Notes: a model not told the origin generated them from the sequence alone. Counted from the first letter of the stretch, positions 20,256 through 29,532 are shown. The stretch is 64,000 nt of DNA from Diacronema lutheri (GCA_019448385.1 JAGTXO010000062.1:124001-188000); one strand, 5' to 3'. A program made the numbers and translations.

Positions 20256-21050
20256 TCAGGTTCCGGTCTCCGTCGGCGCACGCACGTCGAAGACGATCGG
20301 TGCGTTCGCCGCTGAATATTTGAGGTTGCACGTCGATGCGTTGATGAACGTCGTGAAGCCGTCGGTCGACGCGCCGTAGCCTTCGTGCACGTGCCCGAAA
20401 ACATGGTAGCGCGGCCGAAGCCTGCGCACGGCGTGCAGCAGCTGCTCGCACCCCGCGTGGTAGCCCCCGCGCGCGCACTGGTCGCCGTGGCCCGCGGGCG
20501 GGCCGTGCGTGACGAGCACATCGATGCCTTCGGGGATCTGCCGCCACCGCTCGGCGCACGGCTCGCCGCGCGGGAGGTTGAAGGCCCAGTTGCAGAACTC
20601 GGGCTGCCACGGGCTGCCGTACACGCGCAGCCCGCAGACGATCGCCTCCGCGTCCTGCAGGTAGGTCACGTTCGCGCTCTCCGTCAGCAGCGAGCGCACG
20701 CGCTCGCTGTCGCGCTTCTTGTGGTGGAAGCGCTGCCAGTGCTCCTCGTAAAAGGACGTGTGGAAGGTGATGTCGTGGTTGCCCGCGATCACCACCTTGT
20801 GCGCATGTGGCAGGCACGAGAGCCACCGCTCGAGCGAGAGCACCTGCTCCTCCTCGCCCGTGTTCGAAAAGTCGCCCGCGTGGATCAGCACGTCGCCGGC
20901 AGGCACGCGGTGCGCCATCCTGCCGTGGAGGCCGTGCGTGTCCGAGATACAGACGAAGCGCACGAAGCCGGACGGCGGCGGCGTGCTCGGGTCGGCGACG
21001 ATCGCCGGGGCGGCGAGCGGCGGCTCCGTCCTGCCCGTCCGTGGCGGCAT
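20256..21050 (-). CDS. Metallophosphoesterase (MPPED1/2-like, calcineurin fold)
   Basis: The frame encodes 264 residues from ATG 21050; an upstream ATG at 21137 would add 29 residues without domain content. All metal-binding motifs of the calcineurin-like phosphoesterase fold are present in order: CISDTHGL (DxH), IHAGDFSN (GD), IAGNHDITFH (GNHD), LVTHGPPAGHGD and VFGHVHEGYG (GHxH type). Length and spacing fit the MPPED family of small cytosolic phosphoesterases, whose members act on phosphodiesters such as cyclic nucleotides in vitro. The physiological substrate is unknown. No introns are needed. The C-terminus (NLKYSAANAPIVFDV) is intact. Confidence 0.93.
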   Translation of the reverse strand: MPPRTGRTEPPLAAPAIVADPSTPPPSGFVRFVCISDTHGLHGRMAHRVPAGDVLIHAGDFSNTGEEEQVLSLERWLSCLPHAHKVVIAGNHDITFHTSFYEEHWQRFHHKKRDSERVRSLLTESANVTYLQDAEAIVCGLRVYGSPWQPEFCNWAFNLPRGEPCAERWRQIPEGIDVLVTHGPPAGHGDQCARGGYHAGCEQLLHAVRRLRPRYHVFGHVHEGYGASTDGFTTFINASTCNLKYSAANAPIVFDVRAPTETGT

Positions 21051-21133
21051 CTCGTCCGTATTCTGGACGCGGGTTAAATAAGGGGGCGCTGCCCTGGGGC
21101 TGGAGACCCCGCCGGGGGGCGGGGGGCCGTTTT

Positions 21134-22555
21134 TCATGTTGCCGGATTAAAGAATGCACCGAGTCGAGGCTTGTGAGGGACCGAGGCTGAAGGCCTGCCG
21201 GCCAGGATTGAGGCTGCGAGACGTTTGGCCGTCTCGGCGTGCGGCATTAACGAGCGCCGGCGGCCGGTGCAGGACACCGTTGAAGTGGCGGACCGGGCGT
21301 ACGGCGAGGGCGGGCGGTGGGTGCAGGGGAAGGCGCTTGAGGGCGGGCACGCGTAGCGTGGAGGCAGTGGCGGTCTGAGGGGGAGCGCGCGCACGGCGGT
21401 CGCGCCGCGGTCGGTCCGACGGCGCGAGCTGCGGCGTGATCGCGGACGGTGGTGGCGCGCGTCGGCTAGCATCCCTCGGGAAGCGCGAGCTGGCCGGGCA
21501 ACGTTGGCGGCGACGGGCTCGGCGTGGGCGAGGACGCGATACACGCGCTTGGAGTTGTTGAAGTAAGCGAGGGCCTGGTCGCCGTTGGTGTAGCTCCATC
21601 GCTTGAGAACGGGGATCCAGCGTGGGTTGCACGTTGCGGCGAGGTCGATCTTGGCGTTTTGCAGGGCGTGGTAGCCGCCGACAGAGCTCACCTCGATGCG
21701 GTTGTCGGAGAATTTGGTGTACGTGAGTGTGCAGAAGTGCGTCTCCGTAGCGGCGACGAAGGCGTCGGCGAGGCCGGCGATGTCAGTGGCGCCGGCGCAC
21801 GACAAGTCGGAGAGGTCGGCGTTGCCATCGACCATCTGGTGGAACGCGCGCGTGAGCATGATCGCCTCGAGGGGGATGCGCGGCACGGAGAAGAAGATGG
21901 TGACACCATTGGCGTTGTAGTATTTGATCTCCGCGTGGAAGTAGTCGACGGCGCGCGCGCGGGCGAGGACGAAGAGGAGGTACGCGTGGACTTGCTCGCA
22001 CTGTTCGGCGGTGAGCTGGAGCGCGAAGGTGGCCGCGATCCTCTTGCCCGTGACTTCGCCGGCGCGGTTCGTTGTCGGCGAGACTCCGAGGCTCACGCGC
22101 ATGCCCTTTGCCGCGTTGGGCGGCACGCTCGACGGCGGTGTGGTGGCGAGCGCGACGTGTGCGGCGTGCGCGGCGACGGGCGCGGCGTTCGCGGGGGCGG
22201 CGGCGTCGGCGGCAGCAGTCGGTTCGGCCGGTAGCGGTGGCGCGCGTAGCGCGGGCGGCGAGGCGGAGGCGACGTGCCCGGGCGGCTTAAGCGGCACGTC
22301 GCCGTCGGACTCGCCATCGGAAACGCCACAGGACGCACCGTGTGGGTGATCTGCGGCAGAGAGGTCGGCGACGACGGGGCGCGCGCGAGATTTGCCCTTG
22401 CCGTCCTTGCCTGTGCGGCTCCGCTTGCGCACGATCGGCTCGTCCGAGGAGGTCGACGAGCGCACAGGTATTGGCGAGGGCGCGGTGCCTGCGATGAGGC
22501 TGCGGTTGGCGTCAGCTTTGCGGCCGTGCGACTTGGTCTTGAGGAAGCGTGGCAT
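21134..22555 (-). CDS. Unidentified protein with a conserved-looking globular core
   Basis: From ATG 22555 (MPRFLKTKSHGRK) the frame gives 473 residues. The N-terminus is basic and disordered. The middle (residues about 165-355) looks globular: TGKRIAATFALQLTAEQCEQ, HAEIKYYNANGVTIFFSVPR, ETHFCTLTYTKFSDNRIEVS, IPVLKRWSYTNGDQALAYFN. The C-terminal third is Arg/Pro-rich and may be non-coding or belong to a later exon. A different frame just upstream, starting at ATG 22827 (MAHFLVDDQPQPSESLSSS), could be a first exon, but I could not fix the splice. I do not recognise the family. It lies 83 nt upstream of the metallophosphoesterase ATG on the same strand. Confidence 0.6.
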   Translation of the reverse strand: MPRFLKTKSHGRKADANRSLIAGTAPSPIPVRSSTSSDEPIVRKRSRTGKDGKGKSRARPVVADLSAADHPHGASCGVSDGESDGDVPLKPPGHVASASPPALRAPPLPAEPTAAADAAAPANAAPVAAHAAHVALATTPPSSVPPNAAKGMRVSLGVSPTTNRAGEVTGKRIAATFALQLTAEQCEQVHAYLLFVLARARAVDYFHAEIKYYNANGVTIFFSVPRIPLEAIMLTRAFHQMVDGNADLSDLSCAGATDIAGLADAFVAATETHFCTLTYTKFSDNRIEVSSVGGYHALQNAKIDLAATCNPRWIPVLKRWSYTNGDQALAYFNNSKRVYRVLAHAEPVAANVARPARASRGMLADARHHRPRSRRSSRRRTDRGATAVRALPLRPPLPPRYACPPSSAFPCTHRPPSPYARSATSTVSCTGRRRSLMPHAETAKRLAASILAGRPSASVPHKPRLGAFFNPAT

Positions 22556-22827
22556 GCACTCGATGTGGGCGGCGCTGGCTGGGCGGCGGCGCGCGGCGGC
22601 GACGGCAGCGACGGCGACGGCGGTGGCGAAACGGGCGGGTCGTCCGGGGGAGCGGGCGAGGGTAGCACGCAGCACTCGGTGGCAGGGAATGCCGCAAATG
22701 CTTCGCGCGCCATCTCGGAAGAGCGCAACCGCTTAGCGGCCTGGGGAAGAGAGGCTCCCACCCAGCGTGCTGAGGAGGAAAGGCTCTCGCTTGGTTGAGG
22801 CTGGTCATCTACCAAAAAGTGCGCCAT

Positions 22828-22942
22828 CTCGACCGTTTTCCCGTTGGCCGGTTCAAAAATCGTTCGAGAAACCCTCCGATTGGCCAGGCTAATTCGATTG
22901 GCTGGTCATATACCAAAATGACGAACCCGTCTGAGGAGAATC
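22828..22942. promoter_or_regulatory. Intergenic segment with inverted CCAAT motifs
   Basis: Two gattggc motifs (about 22878 and 22894) and a repeated ggctggtcat phrase (22799 and 22902) precede the plus-strand repeat-protein gene and follow the 5' end of the unidentified minus gene. The promoter role is inferred from position only. Confidence 0.3.
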
Positions 22943-23040
22943 GTTTGGATTATACTAACGACGCTTACAGGCGGGTCAGCAGGAGGGGCGCGCACGGGGC
23001 CGAGGCTGGACAAACGGAGCGAGCGAAAGTTTGGATTATA
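22943..23040 (+). mobile_element. 74-bp short inserted element with 12-bp target-site-like duplication
   Basis: The segment 22955-23028 begins ctaacgacgcttacaggcgg and ends gagcgagcgaaa. It is flanked on both sides by the perfect 12-nt direct repeat gtttggattata (22943-22954 and 23029-23040). The identical 74 nt recur at 40604-40677. The left end with flank reads TACTAACgacgcttACAG, matching a branch-point and 3' splice-site pattern. It has no coding capacity. It could be a SINE/MITE-like or introner-like insertion. Confidence 0.75.
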
Positions 23041-23102
23041 GCATCCCAGGGCTCGGTGTCCACCTCAGCTCTGTTTTAAAAAGCTGAGGGGTCTCCAGGA
23101 TT

Positions 23103-25046
23103 ATGAGCTCCGCGATGCGGACGCTCGCGATGGTGTGCGCGTGCGCGACACGCCCATGCCCGGTCGGGCGCGCGGGCGCGTCGCGCGTCGCGGCACGCAT
23201 GGCGCTTCCGTCGAAGCCGGCGACGCACCAGCCCACCGTCGTCCTCGCGGACGACAAGGAGCGCATCCGCGCGCCGGTCAAGCTCACATCGCTGCGCGCG
23301 GGGAAGCCGCGCCGGCAGCCGCAGCGCTGGACGGAGGAGCGCGTCGTAAGCGAGCTGCGCGCGTTCATCGCGCGGCACGGCGATGAGGGCATCATGCCCA
23401 CGCGCTTCTGCCTCGAGTCGCACGACCGGAGCGACCTCGCCGTCGCGATCGAGCGGCGGTTTGGCGGCTTGCGCAAGCTCGCGAGTCGGATGGACCTGGC
23501 GATGACCGGGCGGCACGAGCAGCGGCACTGGTCGTCGTTCGAGGTGGTCGAGCGGGCGCTGCGCGATTTCATCGCCGCCAACGGCACGCGCGACCTCATG
23601 CCCTCCAGCTTGCAGCTGCGCGAGCACGGGCGCAACGACCTACTCCTCGCGATCCGCTCGCATGGCGGCCTGCGCGCCGTCGCCAACCGGACGGGTATGC
23701 GGCTGCGGCCTGCGCTGCTCGCGAAGCGGTTCGACTGGGCCGATTGGGACGTCCTCGCCTCCGAGCTCTTCGCCTTCGTCGCCACCAACGGTACGAGCGG
23801 CGTGATGCCGTCCGCGGCGGAGCTGCGCACGCATGGCCGAGGCAAGCTCGTCCACGCCATACACAAACACCACGGCGGGCAAAAGGCGGTCGCGGCGCGG
23901 CTCGGGCTGCGCAGGCGCGCGCGCGCGCCCGAGCGCGAGCAGGTGCCGCGCGGCTTCTGGGTCGAGCCCGCCAACCTCGAGCGCGAGCTGCTCGCATACG
24001 CGCGCGGCGCGCGCGCGCGCGAGGTCGCCGCGGCAGCGCGGTACCGCGGCGTGCCGCTCGCGCACGTGGCTGCAGAGGCGAGCACCAACGCGGCGTCGGC
24101 CGGCGCGCGCACGCTCGTGCGCGCTGCACCGCTCGACGCCGCTGCCTCGCCGCCATCGTCGGCGCCGGCGAACGAGCGTCCCCTCACGATGCCGACCAGC
24201 CGCGCGCTCGTCGCGGCCGGTCGAACGGACCTGCACCGCGCGATCTGCGCGCATGGCGGGTACTTCGAGGTGGCGGCGCGGTACGGGCTCGAGCGGCGCG
24301 ACGGTCGGCGGCGCAAGAACTGGGCGGATAAGGACGTGCTGCGCGCCGAGCTGCTGCGGTATATCGCAGAGAACGGGACAGTCGGCGAGATGCCATCGCA
24401 CGACCAACTTCAAATCGATGGGCGAACCGACTTGCTTTCAGCGATGGCGGCGCACCACGGCTCGATGCGGCTCGTCGGAGAGGCGCTCGGCCTCAAGCCG
24501 CACGATGGCTTCACCTTCCACGACTGGCAGCAGTGGGAGAATGTCGAGCGCGAGTTGCGCGCGTTCGTGCTCGAACGCGAGGCGCGCGGCTTCCCGAAGG
24601 GCCTGATGCCGACCGCGCTCGAGCTGCGCATGGAGAACAAGACGGGGCTCACGTTCGCGATCAAGCAGCACCGCGGCTTTTACAATGTCGCTCGACGGAT
24701 GCGCCTCTACTGCCCGGGCGGGTACGACGAGACCTTGGGCAGCGCGCGCGTCGCCGGCCTGCGCGGCGCGGCGCGCGTCCGAGCGTTTCGCGGCCGGCCG
24801 CACGACGACGACGACGACGACGACGGCGCGGCCGCGCACGAGGACGCGCGCCGCGCCGAGGCGGAGCTGCTGCTGCACCTGCGCAGGCAGTACGCGCGCG
24901 AGAAGGCGATGGAGCGGCAGCAGAAGCTCACGGCCGCGCACGAGCGCGACGGGCAGCCTGTCGCCGCCTACGACGCGAACGCAGATTCGTCGGGCTCCCT
25001 CGGGCCGAGGGACGGCGACAGGAACACAGCGGCCGAATTCGGCTGA
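23103..25046 (+). CDS. Six-repeat protein with GR-DL/HGG-VA repeats, probably organelle-targeted
   Basis: The frame encodes 647 residues from ATG 23103. The first ~45 residues are Arg/Ala/Ser-rich with few acids, like a plastid or mitochondrial transit peptide. Six repeats of about 60-65 residues follow, with the pattern W-x(6)-ELRxFI-x-NGT-x-MPS-x-L-x-HGRxDL-x-AI-x-HGG-x-VAxRxGL; one example is LMPSSLQLREHGRNDLLLAI. The fourth repeat is diverged and holds an Ala/Pro-rich insert. A D-run and a charged helix (LRRQYAREKAMERQQK) end the protein. Similar units occur in some plastid proteins, including starch-granule PTST/FLO6 types, but no CBM48 is visible. The function is unknown; binding to nucleic acid or glucan is only a guess. 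Confidence 0.82.
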   Translation: MSSAMRTLAMVCACATRPCPVGRAGASRVAARMALPSKPATHQPTVVLADDKERIRAPVKLTSLRAGKPRRQPQRWTEERVVSELRAFIARHGDEGIMPTRFCLESHDRSDLAVAIERRFGGLRKLASRMDLAMTGRHEQRHWSSFEVVERALRDFIAANGTRDLMPSSLQLREHGRNDLLLAIRSHGGLRAVANRTGMRLRPALLAKRFDWADWDVLASELFAFVATNGTSGVMPSAAELRTHGRGKLVHAIHKHHGGQKAVAARLGLRRRARAPEREQVPRGFWVEPANLERELLAYARGARAREVAAAARYRGVPLAHVAAEASTNAASAGARTLVRAAPLDAAASPPSSAPANERPLTMPTSRALVAAGRTDLHRAICAHGGYFEVAARYGLERRDGRRRKNWADKDVLRAELLRYIAENGTVGEMPSHDQLQIDGRTDLLSAMAAHHGSMRLVGEALGLKPHDGFTFHDWQQWENVERELRAFVLEREARGFPKGLMPTALELRMENKTGLTFAIKQHRGFYNVARRMRLYCPGGYDETLGSARVAGLRGAARVRAFRGRPHDDDDDDDGAAAHEDARRAEAELLLHLRRQYAREKAMERQQKLTAAHERDGQPVAAYDANADSSGSLGPRDGDRNTAAEFG

Positions 25047-25088
25047 CACATCACATTTCGATGTAGGCCTCTCACCTTTCTTATACGC

Positions 25089-27134
25089 TCATTGATGCTC
25101 GCCCTCGCCCGTTGGCCCCGCCACGGTCGCACCCCCGGCACCGGACGGCGCTTGTCTGCGCACGAGGCGCGCGCTCAGCTGTTCGAAGCGCGCGCACAGC
25201 GCGTCCATTTTCAGCCGGTTGTTCGTGACGGCCACGCCCACCTGCGCCTCGCCCATCGACTCGCGCAGCTCGCGCAATGATGCCGCGACGCCGTCGACGC
25301 CGACGCCAGCTTCGTGCAGGAGCAGGAGCGTTGTGCGGCTGAGTGACGGGTCGCCGCTGACGATCAGGTAGGCGAGCACCGTCGTCGCGAGCTGCACGGT
25401 GAGTAGCCCCGCCTCGAGCCGGCCGAGGAAGAGCTCGCCGTCGTCGTCGTCGTCGTCGCCGCCGCCGTCAGCCTCGACGCGCGCACGCGCCTCGAACGCC
25501 GCGACGCGCGCGGCATACGCCTGGCGCGTCGCGACAAGCGCCGCGACCTTGTCGTGCCCGCCCTCGACGAACTTGCCGAGCAGCCGCTGCCTGTACCGCC
25601 CGTCGAGCTCGTGGCAGAGCGACGCGAGGAGCGAGATGATATGCTCGTCGTCCTCGCGCTGTGCCGTCTCGCGCTCGGCGCGCGACTTGAGGTGCGCGAG
25701 CGGCAAGCTCGCGGCGCGGCCGACGTACGGGAAGAGCGCGCCGAGCCCGCGCGAGTCGACGATCCGCTCGGCGACCACCGCGTTGCGCTGCGCGGCGAAG
25801 TCGAGCGTGCGGAGCGCGCCGCGCGCGCCGAACCGACCCTCGCGCAGCGCGAGGATCATCAGCTCGACGCCCTCCGCTTTTAAAAAGAGTGTCTGGTTGG
25901 CGGGAAAGAGCAGGGCGGAGCAAATGCTATCGAAGAGGTTCTCGCACAACTCCTCCTCCTCGCCGCCCGCCGGCTCTGCGGGCCGCGCGCCGCGCCGCGT
26001 GGCGGCGGCGGGGAGGGGGGGGGGGGCGCGGCGGCCGACCGGCGCGTGGGCGCGGCGGCGCGCGCGCGCGCGCGGATCGGGCGAGGCACGCGCCAGCCGC
26101 GCGGCGGAGGGCGAAGGCGTGCGCGCGCGGCAGCGGCGTGCTAGGCCGGCACCTTTCCGCTTGAACGGCGCGACGGCGAGGAGCAGCGCCTCCATGCCGT
26201 CGGCCGCGCCGAGCTGCTCGCGCACGACGCTGCTCGCCTGCAACAGGATGGAGAGCAGCTCGCTTGCGTACAACTTGTTCGCGTCGAATGCGCGCGGCTG
26301 GCGGACGGCGTGCGCGTGCGCGCGAAGCAGGCGAGATGTGGGGCATGAGCACGGAGCGCGCGCGCGCGCGTGCGCGCGTGCGAAGCGCGGCGCGCGCCGG
26401 CGCCACACCTTGATGCGCTGCAGAAGCCACGGGAGGAGGGCGGTCTTGCCGACGAGGAGCTCGGCGACGCGCGCGGGCTGCGCCTCGAGCAAGTTCTCGA
26501 CGATCAGCAGCGATTTGTGCACCGCCTCCGCCTCGTCCGCGTCGGCCTCGTCGAGGCGCGAGATGTGCTCGACGATCGTCTCGACGCCTCCGCTCTCGAG
26601 CAGCGCGGCGATGAGGGTGTTGGCGGCCGCAAGCTCGCGGAGCTCGACGAGGAGGTCGGCGTCGGTGAGCTCAGAGAGCAAGTCGATCACCTCGACCGAG
26701 ATGTCCGTGTTCTCATGCGCGAGCAGGCTGAGAATCGTCGTGAGCGCGCCGGTCCGCACAAACGGCGGGATGAGCGCCGGCGACGTTGCGAGCGCGTGCA
26801 GCTTCTTGAGCTCGGCGAAGAGCTCGATCTCCGATTTGAGAAAGCGGTTGGGCTCGGTCGCGAACTTTGCGCGCATCCGCACGTTCTCCGTCACGCGCTT
26901 CTCGAGCGCGAGCACGAGGCGCTTCACCGACGCCTCGTCGAGGGCCTCGTCGGCGCCATTGCCCGCCTCGTCTGCCGCCGCGAGGCGACGCGCCACTTCG
27001 TCGCGCGTCGCGCGCGCCTGTTCGGCGTGCGCGGCAGTTCGCGCGCGCTTGCTCGCCGACTCCGCCCCGGCGCGCTCGTCCTCCCGAGGGTCGGGTTCGG
27101 CACTAAACTCGGAGAGCGCGTGGAGGGCCTCCAT
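25089..27134 (-). CDS. CTNNBL1: CTNNBL1, beta-catenin-like protein 1 (spliceosome-associated armadillo protein)
   Basis: Three exons (27134-26409, 26297-26153, 25975-25089) give 585 residues, close to the 563 of human CTNNBL1. Both introns keep the frame partly open, so an unspliced reading exists. Diagnostic stretches: LVLALEKRVTENVRMRAKFA, LSLLAHENTDISVEVIDLLS, FDANKLYASELLSILLQ, ENLFDSICSALLFPANQTLF, RYRQRLLGKFVEGGHDKV and ELFLGRLEAGLLTVQLATTV. The N-terminus carries a basic KRAR cluster consistent with nuclear import. In other eukaryotes CTNNBL1 associates with the Prp19-CDC5L spliceosomal complex. The gene is convergent with the repeat-protein gene (42 nt between stops) and 41 nt from the start of the response-regulator gene. 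Confidence 0.95.
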   Translation of the reverse strand: MEALHALSEFSAEPDPREDERAGAESASKRARTAAHAEQARATRDEVARRLAAADEAGNGADEALDEASVKRLVLALEKRVTENVRMRAKFATEPNRFLKSEIELFAELKKLHALATSPALIPPFVRTGALTTILSLLAHENTDISVEVIDLLSELTDADLLVELRELAAANTLIAALLESGGVETIVEHISRLDEADADEAEAVHKSLLIVENLLEAQPARVAELLVGKTALLPWLLQRIKVWRRRAPRFARAHARARAPCSCPTSRLLRAHAHAVRQPRAFDANKLYASELLSILLQASSVVREQLGAADGMEALLLAVAPFKRKGAGLARRCRARTPSPSAARLARASPDPRARARRRAHAPVGRRAPPPLPAAATRRGARPAEPAGGEEEELCENLFDSICSALLFPANQTLFLKAEGVELMILALREGRFGARGALRTLDFAAQRNAVVAERIVDSRGLGALFPYVGRAASLPLAHLKSRAERETAQREDDEHIISLLASLCHELDGRYRQRLLGKFVEGGHDKVAALVATRQAYAARVAAFEARARVEADGGGDDDDDDGELFLGRLEAGLLTVQLATTVLAYLIVSGDPSLSRTTLLLLHEAGVGVDGVAASLRELRESMGEAQVGVAVTNNRLKMDALCARFEQLSARLVRRQAPSGAGGATVAGPTGEGEHQ

Positions 27135-27175
27135 CGTGGGGCCGTTTCACGCGCGGATCCCACGACCGAGGAGCA
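27135..27175. promoter_or_regulatory. 41-nt divergent promoter
   Basis: This is the whole gap between the ATG of CTNNBL1 (27134, minus) and the ATG of the response-regulator/homeodomain gene (27176, plus). Transcription start sites must be inside this gap or inside the neighbouring coding regions. Confidence 0.5.
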
Positions 27176-29407
27176 ATGCCGTTCGCGACCGGATCCTCGC
27201 CATACGGCGAGCCGCGGACGAGCAGAAGGCGCGCGGCGAGCGCGCGCACGCGAGCGCGCTCGCCACGGTCGCAGCCGCCGCCGCCGCCGCCAGGCGGCAG
27301 CAGGGACCCTGCGGATCGCGCTGCAGTGCCGACGGGCCGCCGCGCGAGGCTTTCGCCTCGATCGCCGCCACGTGATGCGGCCAGCGCGCGCGCGGGCAAC
27401 GCAGCGAGCCCGCGTGGAACGGACGTTTCACTCGCGCGGGCCGCGCGCGTGCGACCCGACGCGCGCGCTGGCGGCGTAGGCGAGCCGGCCGACGCGCCTC
27501 CGCCGACGCCGCGCGAGTCTGCGCCGCTCGCGCCGGCCGCTCCGAGCACGCTTGACGCGCGGATGGCGGCCGGCGCGGCCGTGAGCGACGAGCGCGCCCA
27601 GACTGGCACCCGCACCGCGCCGCGCACCTCGCACGCCGCGCGCCCGCCCTCCGCTCCGGCCGCTCCGACCGGTGTGCTCGTCAGACCAAGCGACGCATTC
27701 CACGAGCGCGTGCATTTCCACATGCGGGCCAAGCAGGCGGGCGAGAGGCGCAGTTCGCTCGGCAGCACCGCTCGGTACGGCTCGACGCTCGCCCTACCGA
27801 CGCTCGCGATCCTCGCGCAGGCGCAGGCCACCGCCGAGACGCAGGCAGCGGCCGATGGCGCCGAGGGAAGGACGGCGCGTCCAAAACGAATCTCGCTACT
27901 CGGCACGATGCCGCCGCCGCCGCCGCCCGCGCCGCCAAAGTCGGCGCACGCGCGACGGGACGCGGCGGCGTCGGCGGCCGAGCAGCCCGTGCTGCCCGGC
28001 CTCCACATCCAGCTCGCTGACGAATCTCCCGAGACGCCATCGTACCTCCGCGCTCGGCGCGTGCTTGCGATGGCTGACCGAGCGAAGCGCAGGCAGGAGC
28101 GCGGGCTCGAGCTGGCGAGCTACCTCAAGACGACGTTGGGCGGCAACGTCGACGACGCGCAGGCCAAGACACCGCGCCCGCCAACGACCTCGCCGCCGCG
28201 CAGGCGGCCGCCCGCCGCGCGCGCCGAGCCCAGCGCCGTCCGGATTTTAATCGTGGACGACGAACCGGTAGCGCGCAAGCGCGTCGAGCTGCTCGTGCGC
28301 CGGTTCATCGACGCGGAGACGATCGTGCCCGCCAAGGACGGCGTCGAGGCCGTGCGCGCCGTCGTCGCGGCGGGCGACGCGGGGTTCGACCTGGTCATCA
28401 TGGATATCAACATGGGCGGCAAGTCGTTCTTCGACCCGCTCAACGGGCCGGCGGCCGCGTACACGATCATGCAGATGGAGAAGCAGCGCAAGGACGCGCG
28501 GCGCACGCCGCTCATCTTCCTCTCCGCCACCTCGCGCCTCTCCGCCTCGTACCGCGCTCTGTACGAGGTGTGTGGTGCATCTGCGATCGCCTCCAAACCC
28601 GCCAACAACGACTTTGGCAAGACCGCCGCGGCGCTGCTGCAGAAAAGCACCGAGGCGGCGGCGCACGCTGCGCAGCCGGGCGGGCGCGCGTTGCGCGCCC
28701 TTGGCAGCAGCGGCGCACTGCGCGCAACGGCCAAATACAGCGAGGCGCTCACCAAGCAGTTACGCGCAGTACGCTCTAAGCGGCCGGCCCAAAGGCCCGG
28801 GCCGCCCGAGCGCGAGCGTGAGCCGCCGCCACGCCCGACCGGTCACTTGCCTGCCGGCCGGCGGATCCTTGCCGTGCGCGCTCTCGCGCTTCTCGAGGCT
28901 GCGTTCGAGCGGGAGGGCGGCGAGACGCCGCGCGTGCACGAGCTGGCGCGCCTCTCTGCGCGCACGGGCTTTGACTCGCAGTCGGTGTCCGAGTGGTTTG
29001 CGCACAAGCGCGCGCTCCGCCCTCGAGGCGACCCGGCGCCGGCCGATCTCGGCGCCGCGGCGAGCGTCGTGCCGAGCGCCAACGCGGCCACAGACGCTCG
29101 TGGCCAAGTGGGCGGTCGCGCTCCGCGCGGCACGAGCGCAACGGCTGTGCATGACGAACCCGACGGGCCAGCGGACGGCGAGGCGCGCGGCTCGCGCGAC
29201 GCGGCGTCTCCGTCGTCGCCCAAGCGTCACGAGAGCTTCACGTTCTCGATGATGGTGAGGACGACGCCGACGCCGCTGCGCAACGCCGACGACAAGCCGT
29301 TGAAGAGCGAGGTGGCGGTGGAGCGACAGGTGCGTGCAGCCGAGGCGGGCGCGAGCGACGCTGATGCGGCGAACGCAAAGCGTGCGGTCAAGTTTGAGCC
29401 ACTGTGA
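27176..29407 (+). CDS. Response regulator (REC) domain fused to a homeodomain-like DNA-binding domain
   Basis: One exon encodes 743 residues from ATG 27176. Residues 1-350 are Arg/Pro/Ala-rich and disordered. Residues about 354-485 form a REC domain: VRILIVDDEPVARKRVEL (acid pair), DLVIMDINMGG with the predicted phospho-acceptor at Asp410, IFLSATSRLS (switch Ser/Thr) and IASKPANNDFG (Lys). Residues about 560-612 fit a homeodomain-like fold: RALALLEAAFEREGGETPRV then LARLSARTGFDSQSVSEWFA-HKRA, with the WF-x-x-KR recognition-helix signature. This suggests a phosphorelay-controlled transcription factor. Plant type-B regulators use Myb-like domains instead. The C-terminus (RHESFTFSMMVRTTPTPLR) is polar. 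The sensor kinase partner is not in the window. Confidence 0.87.
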   Translation: MPFATGSSPYGEPRTSRRRAASARTRARSPRSQPPPPPPGGSRDPADRAAVPTGRRARLSPRSPPRDAASARAGNAASPRGTDVSLARAARVRPDARAGGVGEPADAPPPTPRESAPLAPAAPSTLDARMAAGAAVSDERAQTGTRTAPRTSHAARPPSAPAAPTGVLVRPSDAFHERVHFHMRAKQAGERRSSLGSTARYGSTLALPTLAILAQAQATAETQAAADGAEGRTARPKRISLLGTMPPPPPPAPPKSAHARRDAAASAAEQPVLPGLHIQLADESPETPSYLRARRVLAMADRAKRRQERGLELASYLKTTLGGNVDDAQAKTPRPPTTSPPRRRPPAARAEPSAVRILIVDDEPVARKRVELLVRRFIDAETIVPAKDGVEAVRAVVAAGDAGFDLVIMDINMGGKSFFDPLNGPAAAYTIMQMEKQRKDARRTPLIFLSATSRLSASYRALYEVCGASAIASKPANNDFGKTAAALLQKSTEAAAHAAQPGGRALRALGSSGALRATAKYSEALTKQLRAVRSKRPAQRPGPPEREREPPPRPTGHLPAGRRILAVRALALLEAAFEREGGETPRVHELARLSARTGFDSQSVSEWFAHKRALRPRGDPAPADLGAAASVVPSANAATDARGQVGGRAPRGTSATAVHDEPDGPADGEARGSRDAASPSSPKRHESFTFSMMVRTTPTPLRNADDKPLKSEVAVERQVRAAEAGASDADAANAKRAVKFEPL

Positions 29408-29532
29408 GGTCAGCCAGTCGGTCGGTCCGTCAGTCAGTGTTTTATCACCGTATCTATTTTCGCGCCATGACGTGTCACAGGACGCCATCGTGAGGTCAGT
29501 TAAGATTCACGGGCTCGTCTGGTAGGCGGCGG

